Below, piece by piece: positions 16,565 through 24,241 of a stretch of 64,000 nt of DNA; positions within the stretch are counted from its first letter, which is position 1; the number at the start of each line of letters is the position of its first letter. The stretch is from the NCBI RefSeq assembly GCF_017308075.1, contig NZ_JAFKFX010000042.1, positions 20,672 to 84,671 on the forward strand, in the 5' to 3' direction. This DNA is from Allobosea sp. Its GTDB lineage: Bacteria > Pseudomonadota > Alphaproteobacteria > Rhizobiales > Beijerinckiaceae. The notes beneath the pieces were generated by a model. The model made no database searches. It was not told where the DNA came from and saw nothing but the letters and a program-made list of their open reading frames with translations. The translations under genes were made by a program, and so were the position numbers.

Positions 16565-16808
16565 GGGCGTGAAGCCTCCGGTAGGCCGCTTCAGCGGCGT
16601 TGTTGATTTTGGCGAAGAGGTCCGGCGAGAAGTTCGCGACTCGCTGGCCAAAAGCTGCCGGCGGCGCGGCGATGAACGTGCCGTTGGGGCGCAGCCGAAG
16701 GCGAAAGCCCGAGAGCTTCATGTCGTCGAACGATATTGAGAAGCGCGCGACAGTGCGCGCCGTGCTGCCACCTGGATCAGGCAGCGGCACGAAGTCGATG
16801 ATCTGCAT
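16545..16808 (-). CDS. Hypothetical protein upstream of RepA-like gene
   Basis: An 87-aa protein (MQIIDFVPLPDPGGSTARTV...) whose centre, FDDMKLSGFRLRLRPNGTFI then AAPP, loosely recalls the SpoVG fold (a strand-rich core ending in a Phe-Ile-Ala-Pro loop). That similarity is only by eye. It overlaps the start of the RepA-like gene by about 20 bases and is likely its operon partner. Confidence 0.55.
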   Translation of the reverse strand: MQIIDFVPLPDPGGSTARTVARFSISFDDMKLSGFRLRLRPNGTFIAAPPAAFGQRVANFSPDLFAKINNAAEAAYRRLHALDRNCA

Positions 16809-17167
16809 CTAGCAGTCTCCGATGTGTGGAATGACCCGCCGGCGAACGCGGGCGGGGTAGGGGAGTTGTCCAAAAATCAGTGGGACAGTGACGAAAGAAA
16901 ACGTAGCGATTACATGGGAAGAAATTTCGTCCCACTTTCCGCTAACTACTTGTCATCACTTGGCTCTTTGGCTCCCCTAGGGAGCGCCAGCAAAATCAGC
17001 GACTTAGCGTCGATTTTGCTTCGGCTGTTGAATATTCATCAAATAGCCTAGTCCAGTTCAAAATGCGCGGTGACGCGCATTAACGCCTCTGCTTGATTGG
17101 CGTGAGCAGGCGAGCGTGCTCTCGTTTGTTCGGTGCCACGTCCACAGGGCGGGTAAGCGAGGGTGGG
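16809..17167. other. Noncoding right boundary region with inverted repeats
   Basis: No gene seen. It contains AGTGGGAC near 16879 with its inverse GTCCCACT near 16929, the right att repeat, GCAAAATC ... GATTTTGC just after it, and ATGCGCG-GTGA-CGCGCAT at 17063-17080. This density of small palindromes suits a recombination or regulatory zone. Confidence 0.5.
16973..16989. repeat. Right candidate attachment site
   Basis: TCCCCTAGGGAGCGCCA, an exact 17-base copy of 6264-6280. Followed at once by an eight-pair hairpin (GCAAAATC / GATTTTGC). Together with the integrase near the left copy it defines the probable element ends. Confidence 0.65.
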
Positions 17168-17620
17168 ATGATTGTTCACGTCTCGATCGCTGCTGCGTTA
17201 TTCGCGTGCTTCGCATGCGTGCCCGGCATGGCCCGGGCAAAAGATACTGATGGCTGGACCGACGTCTACGCGTGCGGCGCATCGACCGGCCATAGCTTTA
17301 TGATGAATGGGGATGGATGGTCCTCTGACGGCATCAGCAAAGGCGTCATCGTTCTGCGCAAGCGAAACGCTGATTACGATCTCCTCATCGGCGATGCGAC
17401 CGGAGCGAAATTCTCGGCTTTAGAAGATGGCGCCACGATCGCTTCCAGAGAACAAGAGGGGGTCCTTCAGGTACTGGTCGTCTATCCAACTTTGACCATC
17501 GAAACGTTTCTCTTCGCCGCCCCAGAGCGCGGTCGGACGACCGTTGCCTGGACTAGCAGTAAGCGCGCCGGTGTGGCGGACCGGGTTTCAGCCTTCGTTA
17601 GCTCTTGCATCGTGCGCTAA
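17168..17620 (+). CDS. Secreted hypothetical protein
   Basis: A 150-aa protein with a Sec signal peptide (HVSIAAALFACFACVPGMARA) and a mature part containing two cysteines that could form a disulfide (VYACGAST near the start and SSCIVR at the end). The pattern IVLRKRNADYDLLIGDATG and VVYPTLTIETFLF suggests a beta-barrel-like fold. The ATG at 17168 follows GGGTGGG. No family recognised. It is just outside the right att repeat. Confidence 0.65.
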   Translation: MIVHVSIAAALFACFACVPGMARAKDTDGWTDVYACGASTGHSFMMNGDGWSSDGISKGVIVLRKRNADYDLLIGDATGAKFSALEDGATIASREQEGVLQVLVVYPTLTIETFLFAAPERGRTTVAWTSSKRAGVADRVSAFVSSCIVR

Positions 17621-18168
17621 GACGCCTGCCATGAAGAATGTTGCGATTGTCATCGTGGGAGAAATAGTAATATTATTTTAAAAATAACACTTTAATACAG
17701 TATATTTATTATATTTCTTATCTAACAAATCTTTAACATCATAAGCTCTCTGCGTGCTCTGCTTGGTCAGGAACAGTCCAAGACGCCTGATTTGGAGCGC
17801 ATCATGATGGATCAGAGATATCGCTCTGTAATTCAAAATTTTGCGTCAAATCATCTTTCTAGGCCGCGAGATGACAATGACGGAAGGTATCGCCATTCTC
17901 ATCGAATGGATTTATATAGTCCGGACCATGTTTTACGGGTTTCTGCTCGTGAGCTGTTTGGTGGCAGGGCTGCGCGTAGGGCTATAGCGATCGTCTCGCG
18001 CGTTAAAGAAACTGTGTCCGGACTATCGCGAGCCTACGCGACCGGTCCGCGCCGGTGGGGCTGGGGCTTCCCGATGCCTCGCTCCATCCCGATGAACATC
18101 GACCGACGGTCTTGTTCACCTCCCGTTGACCTGTGCCGGCGTCCAATGCCGGGAGAGAAGGAGAAGTC
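17621..18168. other. Intergenic region with AT-rich island
   Basis: No supported gene. Bases ~17655-17745 are strongly AT-rich (long runs such as ATTATTTTAAAAATAAC), in sharp contrast to the surroundings. This looks like a promoter or nucleoid-protein binding region at the edge of the acquired DNA. Confidence 0.5.
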
Positions 18169-18510
18169 ATGCATAAACTTTTCGCGCTGGCGGCCTTTAC
18201 GGTCGGCGCTGCCTTTATCACCCCCATTCAGGCTTCCGAGGCGATTTCTCAGAGTCTGGCGCAACGGCTGGACGGCACCGCGGCCGCGTACAGCATGACC
18301 GAGGCCAAGCGGCGCCGGCTCTACATGATGGATCAGGCCAATCGGCAGCAGCGCTATGGTCGCGGTGGGCCAGGGTATAATCGTGGTTACGGGCCGCCGC
18401 CGCGCTATGGATACGGCCCGGGGTACGGCTACGGCCCGCGTCCGGGTTATGGTCGTGGTCCGGGCTATTATGGTCCCCGTCCGGGATATCGTCCGCCTCC
18501 GCGGTGGTGA
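18169..18510 (+). CDS. Secreted glycine/tyrosine/proline-rich protein
   Basis: A 113-aa exported protein. The signal peptide MHKLFALAAFTVGAAFITPI ends before QASEA. After a short helical part comes a low-complexity tail built from GYGPRPGYG-like units and ending PGYRPPPRW. Proteins of this kind are cell-envelope associated in Rhizobiales; the function is unknown. A consensus GAAGGAG precedes the ATG and a perfect intrinsic terminator follows. Confidence 0.75.
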   Translation: MHKLFALAAFTVGAAFITPIQASEAISQSLAQRLDGTAAAYSMTEAKRRRLYMMDQANRQQRYGRGGPGYNRGYGPPPRYGYGPGYGYGPRPGYGRGPGYYGPRPGYRPPPRW

Positions 18511-18516
18511 TGTTGG

Positions 18517-18547
18517 AGAGCGACGGGCAACCGTCGCTCTTTTCTTT
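18517..18547 (+). terminator. Rho-independent terminator
   Basis: AGAGCGACGG (18517-18526), GCAA tetraloop, CCGTCGCTCT (18531-18540), then TTTCTTT. It begins seven bases after the preceding stop codon. Confidence 0.92.
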
Positions 18548-18836
18548 GCGCGCTGGTTCATGAGAGCGCTCCGCTCCCGACGCGGACGGCCTGGACCTCG
18601 GCTACGCCAATATTCTCCAAACACCTAAGGTGTGCATACGGTTGCTCTCCGGGCTCTGCCGGTGGGCTGGGAGGCGACTCGTCCTCCGTCTCGGGCCTCA
18701 GGGGCGCGGTAAAGCATCTCGCCCGGACGCCCTCCGGACTCGTCAGCCGATATCCGCCGCCGTTTCCCAGTCGGAATAATTTCATCTCCGAGCAGACCTG
18801 CGTCGAGCATAGTAAGTGCTGACAGTGCGGGATTTT
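18548..18836. other. Intergenic stretch, no supported gene
   Basis: About 290 GC-rich bases between the terminator and the cysK promoter region. No gene with a usable start was identified. Confidence 0.4.
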
Positions 18837-18855
18837 GAATAAATATACTTATTCT
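18837..18855 (+). promoter_or_regulatory. Palindromic AT-rich motif upstream of cysK
   Basis: GAATAAATATACTTATTC is an inverted repeat with one mismatch per half, 110 bases before the cysK ATG. Its AATATAC core recurs before the monooxygenase operon (28491) and near the flavin reductase (39847), so it is a candidate CysB-type operator. Confidence 0.45.
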
Positions 18856-18963
18856 CCCGATGCTATTGATCAAGCATTCGATCCAGGTACGAATATCGAT
18901 GACGACCGCCTGCCGAAGTCGGAGTGCAGTCATAGCTGCCTCAAATCTTATCGAGAGCGTATC

Positions 18964-19968
18964 ATGGCATCTGGACACGATCATTTCGCGGCGCTGGTCG
19001 GCGATACGCCGCTGCTCGAACTCAACCGCTTCGCCGAGGGACTTAAGCTCGGCGCGCGGATCCTTGCCAAGATCGAGTATCTGAATCCTGCCGGCAGCAT
19101 CAAGGACCGGACGGCCTGGGGCCTCATTCGCGACGCCGAGGAAAGCGGCCAGCTGAAGGCGGGCCAGCGTATCGTCGACCTCACCAGCGGGAATACGGGG
19201 ATCGGGCTCGCCGCGCTGGCAGCCGCGCGCGGCTATCCCTCGAAGTTCTATCTGCGCAACACGATCAGCGACGACAAGCTCAAGCTGCTCCAGCATTATG
19301 GCGCCGAGATCGTTCTGATCGACAACAGCGTCTTCCTCGAACCGGGCGCCATTCACGCGATCATCGACCGGGTCCGTCGCGAGAACCCGGATGCCTACTA
19401 CACCAATCAACGGGCGAACCCTGCCAATCCGCGTATCCATTTCGAAACGACCGGCCCCGAGATCTGGCGCGGGACGGAAGGCCAGATCGACATTTTCGTG
19501 GCAGCGGTCGGAACCGGAGGCACGATCTCCGGCACGGGGCGCTTCCTGAAGGCGCATAATCCCGAGGTGAAGGTCGTCGTCGTCGAGCCCGGGCCGGCCT
19601 CCGTGCCCTCGCTCGAAACCCCTTATCCGGACGCCATCGAGGGCGTTCACAAGGTCACGGATGTCGAACCCGGCTACTTGCCGGAGAATTTCGACGCATC
19701 CGTCGTCGACGAGGTGATCGTGACGGAGACGGCGCAGGCGCGGGAGTTCGTCCGGATTCTGGCGCAGCGGGAAGGTATCCTGGCCGGAACCTCGTCCGGC
19801 GCGGTGCTGTTCGCCGCCTCTGCGCTCGCGCGGCGGCCCGAGAACGCCGGCAAGACCATCGTCGCCATCGTCGCCGACAGCGGCGAGCGCTATCTCAGCC
19901 CGCCAAAGCTCGGCCCCGCTCTTGCCGAGAAGTCAGCGCGAGCGCCCTTTTCGGACGCTCCTGCGTAG
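18964..19968 (+). CDS. cysK: Cysteine synthase A (O-acetylserine sulfhydrylase)
   Basis: A 334-aa PLP enzyme making L-cysteine from O-acetylserine and sulfide in the cytoplasm. The PLP lysine is Lys47 in NPAGSIKDRTA; the substrate loop TSGNTGIGLA, the phosphate loop VGTGGTISGTGR and the C-terminal LAGTSSGA are all present. The frame extends upstream to 18835, but the ATG at 18964 begins the conserved N-terminus. It is single and starts the sulfur region; it would capture sulfide released by the downstream pathways. Confidence 0.92.
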   Translation: MASGHDHFAALVGDTPLLELNRFAEGLKLGARILAKIEYLNPAGSIKDRTAWGLIRDAEESGQLKAGQRIVDLTSGNTGIGLAALAAARGYPSKFYLRNTISDDKLKLLQHYGAEIVLIDNSVFLEPGAIHAIIDRVRRENPDAYYTNQRANPANPRIHFETTGPEIWRGTEGQIDIFVAAVGTGGTISGTGRFLKAHNPEVKVVVVEPGPASVPSLETPYPDAIEGVHKVTDVEPGYLPENFDASVVDEVIVTETAQAREFVRILAQREGILAGTSSGAVLFAASALARRPENAGKTIVAIVADSGERYLSPPKLGPALAEKSARAPFSDAPA

Positions 19969-20437
19969 CCGAGAAGCAGGGCCATCGCCGTGCAGCGACC
20001 AATCGTCTCGCGTTCCGGTCGCTCAGAAACAAATCCTCGCCTCATCTGAGGAAAAACGCATGTTTTGTTTCATTGCAATAAATAATAATCCAAGCAACAA
20101 TCCTAAATGCGTTGATGCTTCGAACGTCTTCGCCGCGGGATTTGCTGGAGCAGCTTGCGCCGCGTCAACAACGCTAAAAGCACCACGATGTCTCGTGGGC
20201 TCCTTCTATTTTGGAGGCGCGAATGTCTATGACGTTCAGTACAGCAAAATCGGCCATGGGCTCGGTCTTCCATCGAAGGCCCTGACCTTCTGAGCCGTCG
20301 CCAGGAGCGGCTCGGGCCGCGATCCTGCACTCCCTTCGATTCAGTCACAGCCCTGGATCGGCGCAGTCCCATGCGGGCCGCAAGCGCGGCTGCGCAATCG
20401 AACCCGCGCGTCCATCCAGTCCAGACAGGCCGCTTCC
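19969..20437. other. Intergenic region with promoter-like AT-rich segment
   Basis: No gene is supported. It contains CCTCATCTGAGG (20040-20051) and an AT-rich run around 20060-20100 that stands out from the GC-rich background and is the probable promoter of the OsmC-Ssu operon. Confidence 0.45.
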
Positions 20438-20974
20438 ATGTCCGATCTCAAGGAATATCTCGCCCAGAAGCGCGACGCCGTGCTGCGGCGCAGGGCTCAT
20501 GCCCGCTCGGAAGGCGCGCACCCGCTGCGCCTGCAGGCGCAAGCTCAGGCAGAAGGGCGCAGCGGCGTCCGGCGTATCCGCATCCGTGACTTCCAGGTGA
20601 TCAGCGACAGCCTGCCGGATTTCGCCGGCTACGATCTCGGGCCGAGCTCGCCGGAGCTGCTGCTCGGCGCGCTGTCGAGCTGCTTGACCCACACCTATCT
20701 CATCCAGGCCGCCGACCTGCAGATCGCGCTGGAGGATGTTTCGGTCGAGGTTCTCGGTCAGCTCGATCCGCGTGCCGGAGCGCCCGGCCACGAGACCACG
20801 CCGATCTATCCGCACGATCTGTCCTACACGGTGAGGCTGACGACGGATGTGACCGAGCTCGCTGCCCTCCACGCCGCCGTCGAGCGCTTCTGCCCGATCC
20901 TCAACCTGCTTCGGCAGGGCGTCGCTGTACGCGGCACCGTCGAGCGCATTCCCGCCAGCCGCGCCGCGGCCTGA
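20438..20974 (+). CDS. OsmC-family protein
   Basis: A 178-aa OsmC/Ohr-fold protein. The redox cysteines are in ALSSCLTHTYLIQ and VERFCPILNLL, the usual positions for the thiol peroxidase pair. The family reduces organic hydroperoxides or acts on other thiol-reactive compounds. It leads an operon with an SsuABC-type transporter (next ATG 50 bases on). That context suggests protection from, or processing of, an imported sulfur compound, but this is inference. Confidence 0.85.
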   Translation: MSDLKEYLAQKRDAVLRRRAHARSEGAHPLRLQAQAQAEGRSGVRRIRIRDFQVISDSLPDFAGYDLGPSSPELLLGALSSCLTHTYLIQAADLQIALEDVSVEVLGQLDPRAGAPGHETTPIYPHDLSYTVRLTTDVTELAALHAAVERFCPILNLLRQGVAVRGTVERIPASRAAA

Positions 20975-21023
20975 CCTTTCCCGACCCAGCATGCCGCCGC
21001 GACCGGAGCGGCAAGGAGCGACC

Positions 21024-22043
21024 ATGACCCAGACCAGCTTCCCCTCCCGCCGTACCCTGCTGCGCGGTGCCGCCGCGCTGGCTGCCGCGCCGCTCGCCGG
21101 ACTGGCCGGGCACCACGCCTTCGCCCAGGTCACGCCGCTGAAGCAGCGCCAGACGATCAAGCTCGCCTGGGGCCAGACCGCCGTCTGCCAGTCGCCGATC
21201 TCGGTCGCGCTGAAGCAGGGGTTGTTCGAGAAGTACAATCTCGCGGTGGAACCGGTGAATTTCAGCGGCCCGACCGACGCCCTGCTGCAGGCGATCGCGA
21301 CCGGCCATGCCGATGGCGGCATCGGTATGGCGCTACGCTGGCTGAAACCGCTGGAGCAGGGTTTCGATGTCGGCCTCACGGTCGGCACGCATGGCGGCTG
21401 CATGCGCCTGCTGGTGCCGGAGGCCGCCAATATCCGCAGCCTCAAGGACCTCAAGGGCAAGGCGGTCGCCGTCACCGACCCGGCGAGCCCGGTGCGCAAC
21501 TTCTTCGCCATCCGGCTGGCCCAGATCGGACTCGACCCCGAAAAGGACGTCAGCTGGGTGCAGTATCCGCAGGACCTGTTCGGCGAGGCGCTGAAGAAGG
21601 GCGAGGTCCAGGCACTGGCCGGCGACGATCCGCATCTCTACCTGATCCGCGAGCGCGACAAGCTCGTCGAGCTCGCCACCAATCTCGAAGGCGAGTACGC
21701 GAAATCCACGTGCTGCGTGCTGGGTTTGCGCGGCGCCCTGATCCGCGACCAGCCTGAGGTCGCCGGCGCTATCTCCCGTGCGATCGTCGAGGCGCAGGCC
21801 TGGACTGCCGCCAACCCCGACAAGACGGCCGAGATCTTCGCGCCCTTCGTCCCGGCCAAGGTCACGCCCGAGACGGTGGCCGCGATCCTGCGCAGCCATA
21901 CCCATGACCACCATTCCACCGGCGCGGCCCTGCGCGACGACGTCGCGCTGTTCACCGAGCAGCTCAAGCTCGTCAACGTGATCCGCAAGAACACCGACGC
22001 CAAGGCCTTCGCGCAGAAGATCGTGCCCCATGTCCCCGTTTGA
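21024..22043 (+). CDS. SsuA/TauA-type substrate-binding protein
   Basis: A 339-aa periplasmic binding protein of the nitrate/sulfonate/taurine ABC family. The N-terminus carries a twin-arginine-type signal (SRRTLLRGAAALAAAP) ending in HHAFA. Family features include IKLAWGQTAVCQSPISVALK, LLQAIATGHADGGIGMAL and DLKGKAVAVTDPASPVRNFF. Unusually it has several cysteines and a histidine cluster (SHTHDHHST). The start has AAGGAG six bases upstream. The permease and ATPase genes overlap directly downstream. Substrate is likely an organosulfur compound by context. Confidence 0.88.
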   Translation: MTQTSFPSRRTLLRGAAALAAAPLAGLAGHHAFAQVTPLKQRQTIKLAWGQTAVCQSPISVALKQGLFEKYNLAVEPVNFSGPTDALLQAIATGHADGGIGMALRWLKPLEQGFDVGLTVGTHGGCMRLLVPEAANIRSLKDLKGKAVAVTDPASPVRNFFAIRLAQIGLDPEKDVSWVQYPQDLFGEALKKGEVQALAGDDPHLYLIRERDKLVELATNLEGEYAKSTCCVLGLRGALIRDQPEVAGAISRAIVEAQAWTAANPDKTAEIFAPFVPAKVTPETVAAILRSHTHDHHSTGAALRDDVALFTEQLKLVNVIRKNTDAKAFAQKIVPHVPV

Positions 22044-23049
22044 ACAGACCGGCGCCGTATCGGCCTTCGCCCAGCCGCGCCTACAGGTCGATGGCTCGGT
22101 ACTGGCGCGGGGCGCGCTGGCCACGGCGGCGTGGACCGCGGTCGCGGCCTCCGTCACCCTGCTCGCGAACAGGAAGGTCGGCTTTGCCGACCCTCTCTAT
22201 GTCGCCGAAACCAACGCCGGCTTTGTCGGCTGGGCCGTCGCCCTGGCTTTGGCGACGGTCGTGGGCGCGCTCTGGCCTCCGCTGGGCCAGCGCCTTGGCC
22301 GGGCGGCGCCCTGGCTCGTCGTCCTCGCGCTCCTCGTCGGGGTCTGGGATCTGCTGACGGCCAAGCTCGGCCTGCTGCCCGTGCCCTTCTTCGCCCCGCC
22401 ATCCTCGCTGGTCGAGGTCTATGCCGAGGATTGGCCACGGCTGGGCGAAAGCGTGCTGCATTCGCTGCGCCTCCTGGCGCTCGGCTTCCTGTTCGGGACG
22501 GTCTCCGGCTTCGTCACCGGCGTCGCGATCGGCTGGTCGCGGGGGCTCGGCTACTGGGTCCATCCGGTGCTGCGCTTCCTCGGCCCGATCCCCTCGACCG
22601 CACTGCTGCCGATGGCGTTCTTCTTCTTCCCGTCGAGTTTCTCGGCGGCGATCTTCCTGATCGCGCTCGCCACATGGTTCCCGGTCACGGTGCTGACCTG
22701 GTCCGGCGTCGCCAGCGTCGACAAGGCCTATTACGACGTCGCCCGGACGCTGGGTGCCGGCCGCGCCTTCCTGATCTTCAAGGTCGCGATCCCTGCTGCG
22801 CTGCCGCATGTCTTCGTCGGGTTGTTCATGGGGCTCGGCGCCTCGTTCTCGGTGCTCGTCGCGGCCGAGATGATGGGCGTCAAGTCAGGCCTGGGCTATT
22901 ATCTGCAATGGGCACAGGGCTGGGCGGCCTATTCCAACATGTATGGCGCGCTGATCGTGATGGCGCTGATCTTCTCGAGCCTGATCACGCTGCTCTTCAC
23001 GCTGCGCGACCGCCTCCTCGGCTGGCAGAAGGATGTGGTGAAATGGTAG
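22030..23049 (+). CDS. SsuC/TauC-type ABC permease
   Basis: A 339-aa inner-membrane permease. The N-terminal third has additional hydrophobic segments, then the BPD_transp_1 domain with the EAA-type loop DKAYYDVARTLGAGRAFLIF and the following VAIPAALPHVFVGL. The start overlaps the binding-protein gene by 14 bases and the end overlaps the ATPase gene by seven, a tight operon. At 339 aa it is longer than the usual ~260, because of the N-terminal extension. Confidence 0.9.
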   Translation: MSPFEQTGAVSAFAQPRLQVDGSVLARGALATAAWTAVAASVTLLANRKVGFADPLYVAETNAGFVGWAVALALATVVGALWPPLGQRLGRAAPWLVVLALLVGVWDLLTAKLGLLPVPFFAPPSSLVEVYAEDWPRLGESVLHSLRLLALGFLFGTVSGFVTGVAIGWSRGLGYWVHPVLRFLGPIPSTALLPMAFFFFPSSFSAAIFLIALATWFPVTVLTWSGVASVDKAYYDVARTLGAGRAFLIFKVAIPAALPHVFVGLFMGLGASFSVLVAAEMMGVKSGLGYYLQWAQGWAAYSNMYGALIVMALIFSSLITLLFTLRDRLLGWQKDVVKW

Positions 23050-23849
23050 CGGCCCAGTTCGCCCTCTCGCCGCAGCCCGGCGCGCCCGCGTCCAGCGGCG
23101 CCGAGCTCACGATCGCCGGGGTCTCGCATGCCTTCGATCTCGAAGGCCGCCCGCTACCGGTGCTCGACGACATCGATCTCGACATCAAGGCCGGCGAGTT
23201 CGTCGCTCTGCTCGGGCCGAGCGGTTGCGGCAAGTCGACCCTGCTCAGGCTGGTCGCCGGTCTCGAACAGCCCTCGCAGGGCCGGATCGCGGCGGCGGGC
23301 GAAGAGATCACCGCGCCCGATCCGTCCCGCGTCGTCGTCTTCCAGGATCCGACGCTCTATCCTTGGCGCACGGTCTGGAAGAATGTCGCGCTTGGGCTCG
23401 AGGCGCGGGGCCTGCTGGGCAGCCAGAAGGGCCGTGTCGACGAGGCGCTCAAGACCGTCGGCCTCGCCGGTTTCGAGCGAGCCTTCCCGCGCCAGCTGTC
23501 CGGCGGGATGGCCCAGCGCGCGGCGCTGGCCCGCGCCCTCGTCAACGATCCCAGCGTGCTCATCCTCGACGAGCCGCTCGGCAAGCTGGATTCGCTGACG
23601 CGGATCGCCATGCAGGCCGAGCTCGCCGAGCTCTGGCGCCAGCGCGGCTTCACCACCCTTCTCGTCACCCACGATGTCGAGGAGGCGCTGTTCCTGGCCC
23701 AGCGCGTCATCGTGCTGAGCGAGCGCCCGGCCCGGATCAAGGCCGAGATCGTCAACGACCTGCCCTATCCGCGCCATCGCGGCGACCCGCGCCTGGCGGA
23801 ACTGCGCGGACAGGCGCTCGCCCATCTCGGTCTCGGCGCGAGCTGGTGA
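23043..23849 (+). CDS. SsuB/TauB-type ABC ATPase
   Basis: A 268-aa cytoplasmic ATPase energising the preceding permease. Walker A is GPSGCGKSTLLRL, the Q-loop is FQDPTLYPWRT, the signature is LSGGMAQRAALARAL, Walker B is VLILDEPLGKLD, and the H-loop is LVTHDVEEAL. The ATG at 23043 lies inside the permease gene end. It completes the uptake system; copC follows 37 bases on. Confidence 0.92.
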   Translation: MVAAQFALSPQPGAPASSGAELTIAGVSHAFDLEGRPLPVLDDIDLDIKAGEFVALLGPSGCGKSTLLRLVAGLEQPSQGRIAAAGEEITAPDPSRVVVFQDPTLYPWRTVWKNVALGLEARGLLGSQKGRVDEALKTVGLAGFERAFPRQLSGGMAQRAALARALVNDPSVLILDEPLGKLDSLTRIAMQAELAELWRQRGFTTLLVTHDVEEALFLAQRVIVLSERPARIKAEIVNDLPYPRHRGDPRLAELRGQALAHLGLGASW

Positions 23850-23886
23850 GCAAAACCCTTCCTTCTCTCCTCACAGGATGATCTCC

Positions 23887-24240
23887 ATGTCTCGCCGTTT
23901 CGGGCTGGCGCTTGCCTTCGCCCTCGTTGCTTCGCAGGCTTTCGCGCATGCTCATCTCAAGACCGCATCTCCCGCCGACGGTGCGACGGTGGCTCCTCCG
24001 GGCGAGATCATTCTCGGCTTCACGGAGGAACTGGAGGTCAAGCTGAGCAGCATCACCGTCAAGGATGCGCGCGGCGCGACCGTCAGTCTGGCGCCGGTCG
24101 AGGCGGTGCCCGGAGACCGCAAGGCTCTGAAGGTTCGGCTGAAGCCGGTTTCGGCTGGCGCTTACAGCGTTGAATGGGCTGCGACTTCGGTCGATACCCA
24201 CCGCGTCACCGGGCAGTATCGCTTCAACGTCAGGCCCTGA
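23887..24240 (+). CDS. copC: CopC-type periplasmic copper-binding protein
   Basis: A 117-aa protein. The signal peptide (RRFGLALAFALVASQAFA) is followed at once by HAHLKTASPADG, the conserved N-terminal His copper ligand of CopC. GFTEELEVKLSSI and the C-terminal DTHRVTGQYRFNV hold the rest of the fold. The ATG at 23887 is preferred over 23878, where AGG would touch the start codon. It is followed by a CopD fusion, so it should deliver copper for membrane transport. Confidence 0.9.
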   Translation: MSRRFGLALAFALVASQAFAHAHLKTASPADGATVAPPGEIILGFTEELEVKLSSITVKDARGATVSLAPVEAVPGDRKALKVRLKPVSAGAYSVEWAATSVDTHRVTGQYRFNVRP

Positions 24241-24241
24241 T

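Larger units (their letters stand above)
6234..16989. mobile_element. Mosaic integrative element / prophage remnant (~10.7 kb)
   Basis: Bounded by a 17-bp exact direct repeat (6264-6280 and 16973-16989), with an integrase gene whose 3' end contains the left copy. The content is phage- or plasmid-like: AlpA-type HTH, DUF669, XRE regulator, P27 small terminase, truncated tape-measure gene, CSD protein, RepA-like ATPase with iterons, and many short proteins in loosely packed noncoding DNA. No capsid, portal or large terminase genes are present, so it is not a complete phage. The limits are inferred from the repeats. Confidence 0.65.

Noticed and set aside
20345-21511. Long minus-strand frame opposite OsmC/SsuA
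   Set aside because: It is a GC-bias shadow: the plus-strand genes have clear families and ribosome-binding sites, and the minus product is low-complexity Arg/Ala.
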